Below are positions 39,558 to 48,508 of a stretch of 64,000 nucleotides of DNA, one piece after another. The number at the start of each line of letters is the position of its first letter. The stretch's first letter is position 1. This DNA is from Psychrobacter glacincola. GTDB lineage: Bacteria; Pseudomonadota; Gammaproteobacteria; Pseudomonadales; Moraxellaceae. The stretch spans positions 21,335 to 85,334 of the forward strand of contig NZ_CAJGZK010000013.1 of assembly GCF_904846215.1 (NCBI RefSeq). The letters run 5' to 3'. The notes below the pieces were generated by a model, which was not told where the DNA came from, ran no database searches, and worked only from the letters and a program-made list of their open reading frames with translations. The translations under genes and the position numbers were made by a program.

Positions 39558-40529
39558 ATGCTTGTGTCCTTATTTATTTGTCCCCTTTGTCAATCGCCAC
39601 TACAGCCTGCATTAGATACGTGGCGTTGTGATGGCAGCCTAAATCCTAAGAAAATTAATCATCCGTTTGATGTGGCGCGTCAAGGCTACGTCAACCTGTT
39701 ACCTGTGCAACAAAAAAATTCTAAAGATCCCGGAGACAGCCAAGCATCTATTGAGGCGCGAAAGCGATTTTTGAATAAAGGACATTATCAGTCATTACAG
39801 GCGCTCATTTGTCAAAAGATAACGGAATTACTGGCGCAAAATAAGTTGGTCAATACCCCAATCGCTAAGACAAATAACAAGCCTATTCCTTGGCTGGATA
39901 TCGGTTGCGGTGAAGGCTATTACACCCAGACAATGGCACAAACTGGCATGGATATTCTCCTTGCTGCAGACATTAGTAAACCTGCCGTGGTAGAGCTTGC
40001 TAAAGCGAGTAAGGCGAAAGGTAGTCTCTGGTATCAGCAAAATCAGCATGACGGCTCTAAAATAGCTGACGGCTCTAAAACAGCAGCGATTTATCCACTG
40101 GTAACCAGTGCTGCTCATTTACCATTACGCGCGCATAGTGTGACGGGGATAAGCAGCATTTTTAGTCCTATCTTGCCAGAAGCATTCAATAAAGTGCTAA
40201 GCGCTGAGGGTTATCTAATCATTGCTAAGCCAGATGTCGGGCACTTAGCGACGATGCGTGACGCTTTGTTTGATGACGTCCGTGAGCATGATTCTGATAA
40301 GTTTTTACACGAATTAGCACCCTATTTTACGCTGATGAATACGTATCATGTCAGTACTGAGATGACATTAGCAATAAATGATTTGGCTGATTTGATGACC
40401 ATGACCCCCTATGCTTATCGTGCGCGTAGCGAAAAAAGACAAGCGTTATTAGCAAAAGTGGCAACCGAAATATTTATAACTGAAGCTAAGTTTGTTGTGT
40501 ATGTTTTGCAGAAAATAGCGGTTGCATAA
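39558..40529 (+). CDS. rlmA: 23S rRNA (guanine-N1)-methyltransferase RlmA-like
   Basis: RlmA methylates G745 of 23S rRNA in E. coli. The 323-residue protein starts with a zinc-binding unit (FICPLCQSPL, then a further Cys in WRCDG and a His in NHPFD). It continues with FDVARQGYVNLLPVQQKNSKDPGDS, the family signature, and the SAM motif WLDIGCGEGYYT near residue 115. The spacing between the third Cys and the His is longer than in E. coli because of an eight-residue or so insertion (GSLNPKKIN). A further polar insertion lies around residues 95-112. AlaLys-rich near-repeats (DGSKIADGSKTAA) interrupt the middle. A stand-alone gene. Confidence 0.92.
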   Translation: MLVSLFICPLCQSPLQPALDTWRCDGSLNPKKINHPFDVARQGYVNLLPVQQKNSKDPGDSQASIEARKRFLNKGHYQSLQALICQKITELLAQNKLVNTPIAKTNNKPIPWLDIGCGEGYYTQTMAQTGMDILLAADISKPAVVELAKASKAKGSLWYQQNQHDGSKIADGSKTAAIYPLVTSAAHLPLRAHSVTGISSIFSPILPEAFNKVLSAEGYLIIAKPDVGHLATMRDALFDDVREHDSDKFLHELAPYFTLMNTYHVSTEMTLAINDLADLMTMTPYAYRARSEKRQALLAKVATEIFITEAKFVVYVLQKIAVA

Positions 40530-40546
40530 GGCTGATTAACTGAGCT

Positions 40547-40682
40547 TATAGTTGACCCATTTTTAAAAGAGTACAGCGCCACTGGGATTAATTATTCGCA
40601 GACTTTGTTTGCGTAGGCATAGCAAGCAAGAGAAATTAACCCCAGTAGTGCGCTATAATATTTGTATTTCTATTATTTATGA
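40547..40682. repeat. Dispersed palindromic repeat, copy E (inverted)
   Basis: It begins TATAGTTGA. The inner arms GCGCCACTGGGATTAATT and the complement of AATTAACCCCAGTAGTGCGC pair with mismatches. Its reverse complement has the centre TTGCTTGCTATGCCTACGCA, close to copy C (TTGCTTGCTGTGCCTATGCA), so it lies in the opposite orientation. The right end is degenerate and its coordinate is approximate. It sits between rlmA and cls. Confidence 0.65.
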
Positions 40683-40731
40683 CTGACTGTTTATGACTGA
40701 CTCCATTAAGTTGTAACTTATCAAACATGGT

Positions 40732-42171
40732 CTATAAAACAGGTCCCATCGTAGCAACGATGTTGTTCCAAATTCTATAAGACAATGGCCAACTTTTGAC
40801 TTCCTCACGCGTCACTTCATCTGAATCAGCAATATACTGATGTTGGCGCTCCACAATATCAGCAGTCAGTTTTTTATCACTAAAAACGATGTTATTCTCA
40901 TAATTCAAATCAAAGCTACGCAAATCCAAATTGGTCGAGCCAATCAAGCCAATCTCACCATCGACCGTCAGGGTCTTTGCGTGTAGCAATCCTGGTCTGT
41001 ATTCATAAATTTTTACCCCCGCTTCAAGCAATTGCCAATAATAACTGTGACTGGTCGCGGCGACGATAAAAGAGTCGTTGTTTTTTGGAAAAATCATCGT
41101 CACGTCAACCCCGCGATAGGCAGTCGCGCATAAGATGCTAACGAGTGAATAATCGGGCACGAAATAAGGTGTTGAGATAATCAGTGTATCTTGGGCTTGA
41201 CTAATTAAAGCACCCAGAAACTGCGGCGTGCTGCCATGACGTTGAGTGGGACCATCTGAAAAGACTTGGGCGGGGAAGCCGTTTGGCTTTGGCGTGCTGT
41301 CATAATAGAAACTATCAAGCGGAGTATCAGGGTTTTCAATCAGCCAATCACTGGCGAAGAGCATCTGGTTTTGTGCAACGACAGGTCCTTCGATACGCAG
41401 CATAATATCGACCCACGGAGCATATTTTGGTTTCACCATAAATTCAGGATCGGCGCAGTTTCGACTGCCAGAGTAGCCAATTTTGCCATCAATGACAGTA
41501 ATTTTGCGGTGATTACGCAGATCAATACGGCTAAACAGCATGACTTTTACAAAATTGATCAAAGGCAGAGCGACACTGACTTGTACGCCAGCATCTCTCA
41601 TTTCTTGCCATATCTTTGAGCTTACCATCTTCCGTGAACCCATGCCATCGACCATCGCCCGACAAATGACACCGCGCTTTGCTGCTCGGATGAGGGCTTG
41701 CGCGGTATCAATACCCATGCCATCAACGAGCCAAATGTAATACAGTACATGGATATGGTCTGTTGCAGCATCAAAATCGGCAATCATGCGTCTACGGGTC
41801 TCGCTTGCATCTGCCATGAGCTCCGCCTGATTGCCCTCCATGGTATGGAAACCGGTGGCTTTTGCCGCGTAGGCAAAGGAGGCTTGATAGGCGGGCTTGA
41901 TAACCTTCTCTAACGTCGCCTCATGACCAAGAACGCTTGGGCTATGAGTATTTAATTGCTTAATAATATCGTCGCGTTTTTGCCCAAAGTCATGACCTAA
42001 ATGTACCTCACCAAACATCCAGTAAATCAGCACGCCAAAATAAGGCAAAATAAATAGGATGACAATCCATGCCAATCTGGCAGGCGAGGTCAAATCATGA
42101 CGAGATAAGACCCGTAGAGAAATCAGTATCAGCAGGATAAAATGTATGGTCAACAAAATATCTACGATCAT
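40732..42171 (-). CDS. cls: Cardiolipin synthase (phospholipase D superfamily)
   Basis: Cls makes cardiolipin from two phosphatidylglycerols at the inner membrane. The ATG at 42171 has AAGGGA seven bases upstream and gives 479 residues starting MIVDILLTIHFILLILISL. The frame is open to 42309 but would overlap the upstream gene, so that extension is rejected. Two N-terminal hydrophobic helices are followed by two HKD motifs: HRKITVIDGKIGYSGSRN near residue 220 and HAKTLTVDGEIGLIGSTNLD near residue 400. The lone ALIYWMFGE segment between the helices and the catalytic half is typical of the family. It ends close to repeat copy E. Confidence 0.94.
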   Translation of the reverse strand: MIVDILLTIHFILLILISLRVLSRHDLTSPARLAWIVILFILPYFGVLIYWMFGEVHLGHDFGQKRDDIIKQLNTHSPSVLGHEATLEKVIKPAYQASFAYAAKATGFHTMEGNQAELMADASETRRRMIADFDAATDHIHVLYYIWLVDGMGIDTAQALIRAAKRGVICRAMVDGMGSRKMVSSKIWQEMRDAGVQVSVALPLINFVKVMLFSRIDLRNHRKITVIDGKIGYSGSRNCADPEFMVKPKYAPWVDIMLRIEGPVVAQNQMLFASDWLIENPDTPLDSFYYDSTPKPNGFPAQVFSDGPTQRHGSTPQFLGALISQAQDTLIISTPYFVPDYSLVSILCATAYRGVDVTMIFPKNNDSFIVAATSHSYYWQLLEAGVKIYEYRPGLLHAKTLTVDGEIGLIGSTNLDLRSFDLNYENNIVFSDKKLTADIVERQHQYIADSDEVTREEVKSWPLSYRIWNNIVATMGPVL

Positions 42172-42254
42172 AACGGTATCCCTTATTATTGTTTTATATC
42201 CAAAAAGTTTCAGTCGCTCTAATTCATCAAGAAGAGAAGTGGCATGCAAACCGT

Positions 42255-43082
42255 CTAGTATTCTCCAAAAAGCCAGCCACTGACAAAGGCGAAGTACTCT
42301 CGAAACCACGCGTTATAGCGAATTGATAACGGAGTAGGACTGGCGAGCATAATGGGCTGCTGATAGCCTTGATGGCGAGCAATGTTTGCCGCGCGAATAA
42401 TATGGAAGTCACTGGTCACGATAGCGATGGGTGCTGCGATAGAAATGCCTTTTGCCGCTAATATCTCTTGGCTATAAATGAGGTTTTCTGCTGTGCTTGT
42501 GCTCTGACTTTCTTGAAAAATATGCTTAAGAGGAATGTCATATGAATCGTACAAGTAGGTTGCCATAATGTGGGCTTCGCTGCGTGTCTGACCAAAACCC
42601 ATGCCACCGCTAGTAATGACCAACGCGCTTTTTTGTGAATCGATAAGGGGCGCAGCAGTATCCAAGCGCTTGGCAAGTGTTGGTGTGGGTTTGCCTGCGA
42701 CCGTACCTGACCCTAGCACAATGATGGCAGCGACTTCAGGCATGGGTTTGGCGCTTAATTTAATCTGCTGCTGTAATATATAAATAAAAACGCCAAAACT
42801 GATAAGCCAGATAAAAAACATTGTCCATAGTGCATACCACATAAGGCTTAACCAACGGCTTTGGTGGACAAACTTGCCAATGTCATGCCAAAAAATACCA
42901 TGAATCACAAATACCATGCCCACTAGAAAAGGTACAACAGAGCCAAAGTTAATTTTCCCCAACACCATTAAAACTAAACAGTCGACAATCATAACGCTGC
43001 CGATAATGGTTAATACAACTCGTACTACTATAGTTGGATTTTTTGGCATGAGCATACGATTATTTAAGTGCAATATATTCAA
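42255..43082 (-). CDS. YdcF/ElyC-like DUF218 membrane protein
   Basis: A 275-residue protein with three or four N-terminal hydrophobic helices (to about residue 110) and a C-terminal DUF218 domain. The domain has AAIIVLGSGTVAGKPTP, ALVITSGGMGFGQTRSEAHIM, QESQSTSTAENLIYS and IAIVTSDFHIIRAANIAR. ElyC-like relatives act in envelope maintenance, with undecaprenyl-linked steps proposed; SanA-like ones are also related. The start is uncertain: the frame opens with TTG at 43082, and ATG codons at 43055 and 43049 are alternatives without clear ribosome sites. It is followed 83 bp later by cls on the same strand, so the pair may be co-transcribed envelope genes. Confidence 0.82.
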   Translation of the reverse strand: MNILHLNNRMLMPKNPTIVVRVVLTIIGSVMIVDCLVLMVLGKINFGSVVPFLVGMVFVIHGIFWHDIGKFVHQSRWLSLMWYALWTMFFIWLISFGVFIYILQQQIKLSAKPMPEVAAIIVLGSGTVAGKPTPTLAKRLDTAAPLIDSQKSALVITSGGMGFGQTRSEAHIMATYLYDSYDIPLKHIFQESQSTSTAENLIYSQEILAAKGISIAAPIAIVTSDFHIIRAANIARHQGYQQPIMLASPTPLSIRYNAWFREYFAFVSGWLFGEY

Positions 43083-43770
43083 TGAATCTTCTACGATGAT
43101 ATGGGTTTAGACACAATAAAGTGTCTGATAAGAGACCAAAGAATACCATGATAACGCATCCTGTTTTTAGATGACGTCTCATTGTTGTTACTAGGAAAGG
43201 TGGATGTCATACCAAATATAGAAGATAGGGTTAGAGCAGTTAAAAGTTGGAGAAATCGTTTACTAAAGTGAGTTTAATGATAGGAAAGTCGCAGAAGATG
43301 AATGTTAAAAAATAAGTGTGAAGAATCTATGATACTTATTTTAAGCACTCTAAAAGGTGTTTAGGCGGTGTTCAGACAGCTAGGGAAGCAGGAGAAATTA
43401 TTAGATCTGATAAGATTGGCGGTGAAGGAGGAAGTCAAACTATAGTTACAGGTTATTGATTTATAGGGGTTTTTATTAATGTTAATCATTATAGACCAAC
43501 TATTAGACCAACATAATTCAAGTGTTGGATGTAAGATAAATAGTAAGATTTATCTTACAATAAATTGTAACTAAATGTTACATAAGGTTTCATCACGGAC
43601 GAGAGTCTATAGCCAGTAGAGATGAGATATATATTATCATCAAAAAATGAAATATATTGTCTTCTATAGCATCCTTACACAATTTTGCAGTTTGCTCATG
43701 AGCCGAGATTAGTGCGCGTTAGTGCGCGTTAGTGCGTGATAGTGCGTGATAGTGCGTGATAGTGCGTATC
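43083..43770. other. Intergenic region at the left edge of the defence island
   Basis: This 688-bp stretch is AT-rich and has no supported gene. It contains a 30-codon open run at 43367-43459 that reads like a protein tail but has no start or recognised family. At its right end is the decamer array (43710-43768) that touches the stop codon of the next gene. It looks like old junk at an island boundary. Confidence 0.55.
43710..43768. repeat. Decamer tandem array at the 3' end of an AlbA_2-type gene
   Basis: Two units of AGTGCGCGTT, three of AGTGCGTGAT and one AGTGCGTATC lie in a perfect 10-bp period. It begins within a few bases of the stop codon of the minus-strand gene at 43771. In the gene's sense the units read ACTATCACGC or ACTAACGCGC. 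Confidence 0.85.
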
Positions 43771-45432
43771 CTATTTCGCCGTGTAATGTGCATTTCCACC
43801 ACGACCATGTAGCTCTAGTAAGTTGTTTTTTTTCATGTTTTTTAATAATCGAGAAGCTCTGTCTTTATCTAGTTTGCATAAGTCCATTACATCAGCACGC
43901 CTTATTGAGCCATTTAATCTAACAAAGCTAATTATCATTTGCTCTTGTTGGATAGCGTCAGCACCAGTTTGCCGAACATATTTAATCTGTTCGCCCAACT
44001 CTTTATACACTCGACTGCTTAGAGTGTAACTGCGACCGCGCCCTTGACCATGAGCTTCTATAAGCCCTGTTTCAGTGAGCCGTCCTAATACAGATCTAAC
44101 TTGTGTTTCAGGCTTTTGGATAGAGGGTATGAGTTCAGCAGTGGTTAAACGGCGTTCATCTCGTAATCGACTTAGGATAATTAAGGAATCGATTGGCATA
44201 TTACCTGTTCTTTCTTCTTGTTCAACAATCATTCTTACAAATTCTACATCAGCACCAGCATTAGCCATATATAAGCTCACAGCACTAGTATCTGACATAC
44301 TGTAATCTGGCGCAGGGCGACCATAACGCAACATCCCTTCATAAATTCGGTCTATACCTCGCCCAGTCCGTTCAGCCAGCCCAATACGCTTCATTACGTC
44401 AGCAAGCAAAGGATTACGAGATCGAGGTGCTACAACTAATAAGTTATTTAGATTAACACCTTCGACAAACCCACCTGCACTACTTATGGTAAGGCCCGTG
44501 TCATCAAGTTTAACTTGTACCATACCTAGGCGATGATAGTCTCTGTGAACCAAGGCATTAACAAATGCTTCTCTAAAAGCCTGACGATCATAGTTAGGAA
44601 TGGGGGTACGAAACAATCCAATTTGGATTTCTTCTTCAGTTACTCTGGCACGAAAGAGTAGCTCTACCTCTTCAAAAGTTTCGAGCAGAGGCTTTTTAAA
44701 AAATTCATTAACTTTAACATTAGTGCCATTCAATACTTGAAATGCGACTTCATGAGAAGGCAAATAATCTCTTAGCAGCTCTACTGTGCCTAAAAAAAGT
44801 AGTCCTGTGAGTGTAGGATGCTTATTACCTTCAACCTCAATGACTAAACGCAATGCGCCATCTAGTTGTTCATCATCAAGAGCAGCAAGTGCGTTGTCAC
44901 CACCATATCGTTTGATAGCGTTGCGTAAACGTTGTCTTTGTAAAGGGTCTAAAGCATCAGATGAAATATCCATCATAGGTATTGCAGAAGGGTCTATTAC
45001 ACCTAGAGTCGACTGTCTTTGCATAAACTCATGTGGATGAAAAGGAATAGATTCAGGGGAGCCGTCAGCTTTCAAGCGCCTTCTTTGTATTAGCCCATCA
45101 GAAGTAGCAACAAGAGTATTAGAGCTTGGAACATAAATAATGGCAATGGGTAAGCTGTTGACTGTAATCTGTTCAGTTTTAACTGATAACGAGGGAACAG
45201 TACGACTAGCAATTAGGCTAGCTAAGCCTTGCATATTCTGGTGTTTTTTATGTAAGCCAGTAATCTTACCGTTATCTTCTATCCCGACTATTAGATATCC
45301 ACCTTGCGTATTGGCAAGACCAACTACAGCCGCAACTAAATCGTTGTCAGGTAGTTTACTAAGGTCACTTTTAAATTCAGTCGTTAAGCTTTCGCCTAGG
45401 CTTATAAGATGTCTAATATCCTGGGTGTTCAT
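43771..45432 (-). CDS. AlbA_2/Schlafen-type ATP-binding regulator, left copy
   Basis: A 553-residue protein. The N-terminal AlbA_2 (Schlafen-type) domain has LTTEFKSDLSKLPDNDLVAAVVGLANTQGGYLIVGIEDNG at about residues 16-55. A RecG-like ATP-binding region has REAFVNALVHRDYHRLG near residue 288 and GLAERTGRGIDRIYEGM near residue 350. The C-terminal 170 residues contain winged-helix-like segments (TAELIPSIQKPETQVRSVLGRLTETGLIEAHG). Proteins of this type are often found beside restriction systems. It diverges from hsdM with a 280-bp gap, so it could control that operon, which is inference. A second protein of the same class lies at 60857-62509. Confidence 0.82.
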   Translation of the reverse strand: MNTQDIRHLISLGESLTTEFKSDLSKLPDNDLVAAVVGLANTQGGYLIVGIEDNGKITGLHKKHQNMQGLASLIASRTVPSLSVKTEQITVNSLPIAIIYVPSSNTLVATSDGLIQRRRLKADGSPESIPFHPHEFMQRQSTLGVIDPSAIPMMDISSDALDPLQRQRLRNAIKRYGGDNALAALDDEQLDGALRLVIEVEGNKHPTLTGLLFLGTVELLRDYLPSHEVAFQVLNGTNVKVNEFFKKPLLETFEEVELLFRARVTEEEIQIGLFRTPIPNYDRQAFREAFVNALVHRDYHRLGMVQVKLDDTGLTISSAGGFVEGVNLNNLLVVAPRSRNPLLADVMKRIGLAERTGRGIDRIYEGMLRYGRPAPDYSMSDTSAVSLYMANAGADVEFVRMIVEQEERTGNMPIDSLIILSRLRDERRLTTAELIPSIQKPETQVRSVLGRLTETGLIEAHGQGRGRSYTLSSRVYKELGEQIKYVRQTGADAIQQEQMIISFVRLNGSIRRADVMDLCKLDKDRASRLLKNMKKNNLLELHGRGGNAHYTAK

Positions 45433-45712
45433 ATCGTTTTCATTACTAAAATAATTTTGTAATACGATTATAAGCGAGAATCAACCTTGAGTGACACTAA
45501 TTGTAAATTCATATATAGAAGTGCTACTAAATAGTTAAAAGACTACCAGCGTATATTACAACTAATAAAACTCTTCTAAACTTAAAAGTTGTAGCGGATC
45601 GCGCCTGATGGGAAGCTGCAATGTGCGCTATACTTCTAAGCAAAGCGAGTTGATCGCACTGTCCTTAATCACTACAACGATGCACCCCTTCAAAAGTATC
45701 TAGGAATAATAA

Positions 45713-47221
45713 ATGCCCAGCCAAATCAATCAAGACGATATCAATAAAGCCGTCTGGAACGCTTGTGACACCTTCCGTGGGGTCATCAGCGCCGATACCT
45801 ATAAAGACTTTATCTTAACCATGCTATTTCTCAAGTATCTGTCTGACGTTTATCGCGATGAGTACAACAAGCTGGTTGAGCAGTTTGGCGACAATCCAGA
45901 GCTGATTCACGCCATGATGTCGAAACAGCGTTTTGTGTTGCCTGAGGGTGCCAGCTTTTGGGATCTATACGAGCAGCGTCATCAGCCGGGTAATGGTCAG
46001 CGCATTGATGAGGCGCTCCATGCTTTAGAGGAAGCCAACGGTACTAAGCTTAAAAACGTCTTCCAAGATATCAGCTTTAACACCGATAAATTGGGTCAAG
46101 AAAAGCAAAAGAACGAGCTACTACGCCATTTATTAGAAGACTTTGGCAAAGAGATCCTCAACCTAAGCGTTGAGCGCGTGGGTAGCTTGGATGTGATTGG
46201 TAATGCCTATGAGTTTTTAATCAAGCACTTTGCGGCCAGTAGTGGGGCGACGGCTGGTGAGTTTTATACACCGCCCGAGGTATCTAATTTACTGGCGACT
46301 ATCCTTGAGCCTGTCGAAGGTGATGAAATCTGTGATCCTGCTTGCGGTTCAGGGTCGCTACTCATCAAGTGCGGGGCGATGGTACGCAAAAACTCAAATT
46401 CTAAAAAGTATGCGCTATACGGTCAAGAAGCCATTGGCTCGACATGGGCACTGGCAAAGATGAATATGTTCCTACACGGTGAGGACAACCACCGTATCGA
46501 GTGGGGCGATACCATCCGTAATCCGCTGCTCCTCGACAAAGACGGCAAGCACTTATTACAGTTCGATGTGGTGACCGCCAACCCGCCGTTTTCGCTGGAT
46601 AAATGGGGTCATGAAGATGCCAGTAGTGATCCCTATGGTCGCTTCCATCGCGGTGTACCGCCCAAGACCAAGGGCGACTATGCCTTTATCAGTCATATGA
46701 TCGAAACGCTAAAGCCAAGCACTGGCAGAATGGGTGTGGTCGTACCGCATGGCGTACTGTTCCGTGCATCTAGTGAAGGCAAAATTCGTCAGCAACTCAT
46801 CGAAGAAAACTTACTCGATACGGTGATTGGCTTACCGGAAAAGCTGTTCTTTGGGACGGGGATTCCAGCCGCGATATTACTGTTTAAAAAGAATAAAACT
46901 GATGACAAAGTATTGTTTATCGATGCGAGTAATGAATTCAAATCCGGTAAAAATCAAAACCAGCTCACTGAGGATAATATTGCTAAAGTCATTGAGACTT
47001 ATAAGGCGCGGGAAAGCGTCGATAAATACGCGTATCTGGCAAGTTTCGATGAGATTAAAGAAAATGATTTTAATCTAAATATTCCACGCTATGTCGATAC
47101 CTTTGAGGAAGAGGCGGAGATTGATTTGGAGGCGGTGCGTGCTGAGCGTCTTGAGTTAAAGGCTGAATTAGAAAGTTTAGAGATTGAGATGGCGGATTCT
47201 TTAAACAGTTTGGGGTATTGA
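45713..47221 (+). CDS. hsdM: Type I restriction-modification methyltransferase subunit
   Basis: HsdM transfers methyl groups from SAM to adenine in the recognised site and, with HsdS, protects host DNA. The 502-residue protein has an N-terminal helical HsdM_N domain (DDINKAVWNACDTFRGVI), GEFYTPPEVSNLL near residue 183, the SAM motif DPACGSG at 208-214 and the catalytic NPPF at 290-293, which marks an N6-adenine methylase. The C-terminal coil meets HsdS. Codon and base use are richer in GC than the cargo genes to the right. hsdS starts three bases after the stop. Confidence 0.97.
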   Translation: MPSQINQDDINKAVWNACDTFRGVISADTYKDFILTMLFLKYLSDVYRDEYNKLVEQFGDNPELIHAMMSKQRFVLPEGASFWDLYEQRHQPGNGQRIDEALHALEEANGTKLKNVFQDISFNTDKLGQEKQKNELLRHLLEDFGKEILNLSVERVGSLDVIGNAYEFLIKHFAASSGATAGEFYTPPEVSNLLATILEPVEGDEICDPACGSGSLLIKCGAMVRKNSNSKKYALYGQEAIGSTWALAKMNMFLHGEDNHRIEWGDTIRNPLLLDKDGKHLLQFDVVTANPPFSLDKWGHEDASSDPYGRFHRGVPPKTKGDYAFISHMIETLKPSTGRMGVVVPHGVLFRASSEGKIRQQLIEENLLDTVIGLPEKLFFGTGIPAAILLFKKNKTDDKVLFIDASNEFKSGKNQNQLTEDNIAKVIETYKARESVDKYAYLASFDEIKENDFNLNIPRYVDTFEEEAEIDLEAVRAERLELKAELESLEIEMADSLNSLGY

Positions 47222-47224
47222 TCT

Positions 47225-48508
47225 ATGCGACTATTAGCTAAAGAAGAAACACCTTTAGACTGGACTTCTAAAAAAATAGGTTCTTATGTTTTAGGGCATA
47301 AAGGTGGTGCTGCACTACGTCCAAGTGACTTCAGTGATGTTGGATTTCCTGTCATACCAAAAAAAGCTATCCAGCCTACTGGCGAATTGTTGATTGAAAG
47401 CCCTACCTATTGTACTAATGAATTTGCTAGTAATAACAAGCGTTCTATTGTCGATAATTCTTATACTATAACTACTCTTCGAGATCTTGTTCCAACCGGA
47501 CCAACTATAGGAACGGTAGTTAATTTTACTAGTGAAGAAAAATATATTCTATCTCAAGGAGTATACGGGCTAAAACTTAATGATGATCTTGATAAAAAGT
47601 ATCTTTCATATTTGAGTAATACGTCTTTTTATAGAAAAGTAATGCAAAGAATTATGGTCGGAAGTACCCAAGTCCACATCCGCACCCCAGAATACCTTGA
47701 TTTAGAAATTCAAATTCCACCTCTCCCAGAACAACAAAAAATCGCCAAAATCCTATCGACTTGGGATAGAGCGATTAGCACGACTGAGCGTTTAATTGAC
47801 AATAGTACCCAGCAGAAAAAAGCCTTAATGCAGCAGTTGCTGAAGGGTAAAAAGCGGTTGCTTGATGAGTCAGGGAAAAGCTTTGAGGGTGAGTGGGAAA
47901 GGCTTAAGCTAGAAGATATTGTAATAAAAACTCAACTTGGTACTAGTGAAAGAACGAAAGATGTAGAAGAGACAAGTACTATTCCCCTTATAAAAATGGG
48001 TAATTTAACTTGGGGTGGATTTAGTTTTGACAAATTAGAGACTCTACCTAAGTCTAAAGTAGATGAAAGCCTTATTCTTAAAAATGGTGACTTCTTATTT
48101 AATACGAGAAACACTCCTGAATTAGTTGGGAAGTCGGCTGTCTGGAAAGAGCAGCAAGTAGAAGCAACGTTCGATAATAATATTAATAGGATAACTTTTA
48201 ATCGAAATATCAATACTGATTTTATGTGTTTGTATCTGACGTATGGTAAAGGAAAGTCTTTGATCAGCTCTTTGTCTGCTGGTAGTACCAGTGTTGCTGC
48301 AATTTACTGGAAAGATCTGAAAAATATCAAATTAAAAATACCTACACTATCTGAACAACAAAAAATCGCCACCGTGTTAACCAATGCCGATAAAGAAATT
48401 GAGTTGCTTGAGCAGCAATTAACTGATTTGCAGCAAGAGAAAAAGGCGTTGATGCAGGTTTTGTTGACGGGTAAGAAGCGGGTGGTGGTTGATGGGGAAT
48501 TAAAATGA
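47225..48508 (+). CDS. hsdS: Type I restriction specificity subunit
   Basis: HsdS chooses the bipartite DNA target through two target-recognition domains. The 427-residue protein has TRD1 at about 10-155, a central conserved helix PPLPEQQKIAKILSTWDRAI, TRD2 at about 215-370 and a second conserved helix PTLSEQQKIATVLTNADKEIELLEQQL. The two conserved blocks are each followed by a KKALMQ...GKKR segment, so the protein is a clear internal duplication. The TRDs are AT-rich compared with the conserved helices, as expected for exchanged domains. Its stop overlaps the next gene's ATG (ATGA, 48505-48508). The target sequence cannot be predicted here. Confidence 0.95.
   Translation: MRLLAKEETPLDWTSKKIGSYVLGHKGGAALRPSDFSDVGFPVIPKKAIQPTGELLIESPTYCTNEFASNNKRSIVDNSYTITTLRDLVPTGPTIGTVVNFTSEEKYILSQGVYGLKLNDDLDKKYLSYLSNTSFYRKVMQRIMVGSTQVHIRTPEYLDLEIQIPPLPEQQKIAKILSTWDRAISTTERLIDNSTQQKKALMQQLLKGKKRLLDESGKSFEGEWERLKLEDIVIKTQLGTSERTKDVEETSTIPLIKMGNLTWGGFSFDKLETLPKSKVDESLILKNGDFLFNTRNTPELVGKSAVWKEQQVEATFDNNINRITFNRNINTDFMCLYLTYGKGKSLISSLSAGSTSVAAIYWKDLKNIKLKIPTLSEQQKIATVLTNADKEIELLEQQLTDLQQEKKALMQVLLTGKKRVVVDGELK

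Noticed and set aside
42172..42309. N-terminal extension of cardiolipin synthase
   Set aside because: It would overlap the upstream DUF218 gene by 55 bases and the ATG at 42171 has a good ribosome site.
43367..43459. A 30-codon run (GVQTAREAGEIIRSDKIGGE and on) ending in TGA
   Set aside because: It reads like a protein tail, but there is no start, upstream coding or known family, so it is only mentioned under the intergenic region.
43710..43768. Decamer array as a possible CRISPR
   Set aside because: The units are adjacent 10-mers with no spacers and no cas genes are present in the window.
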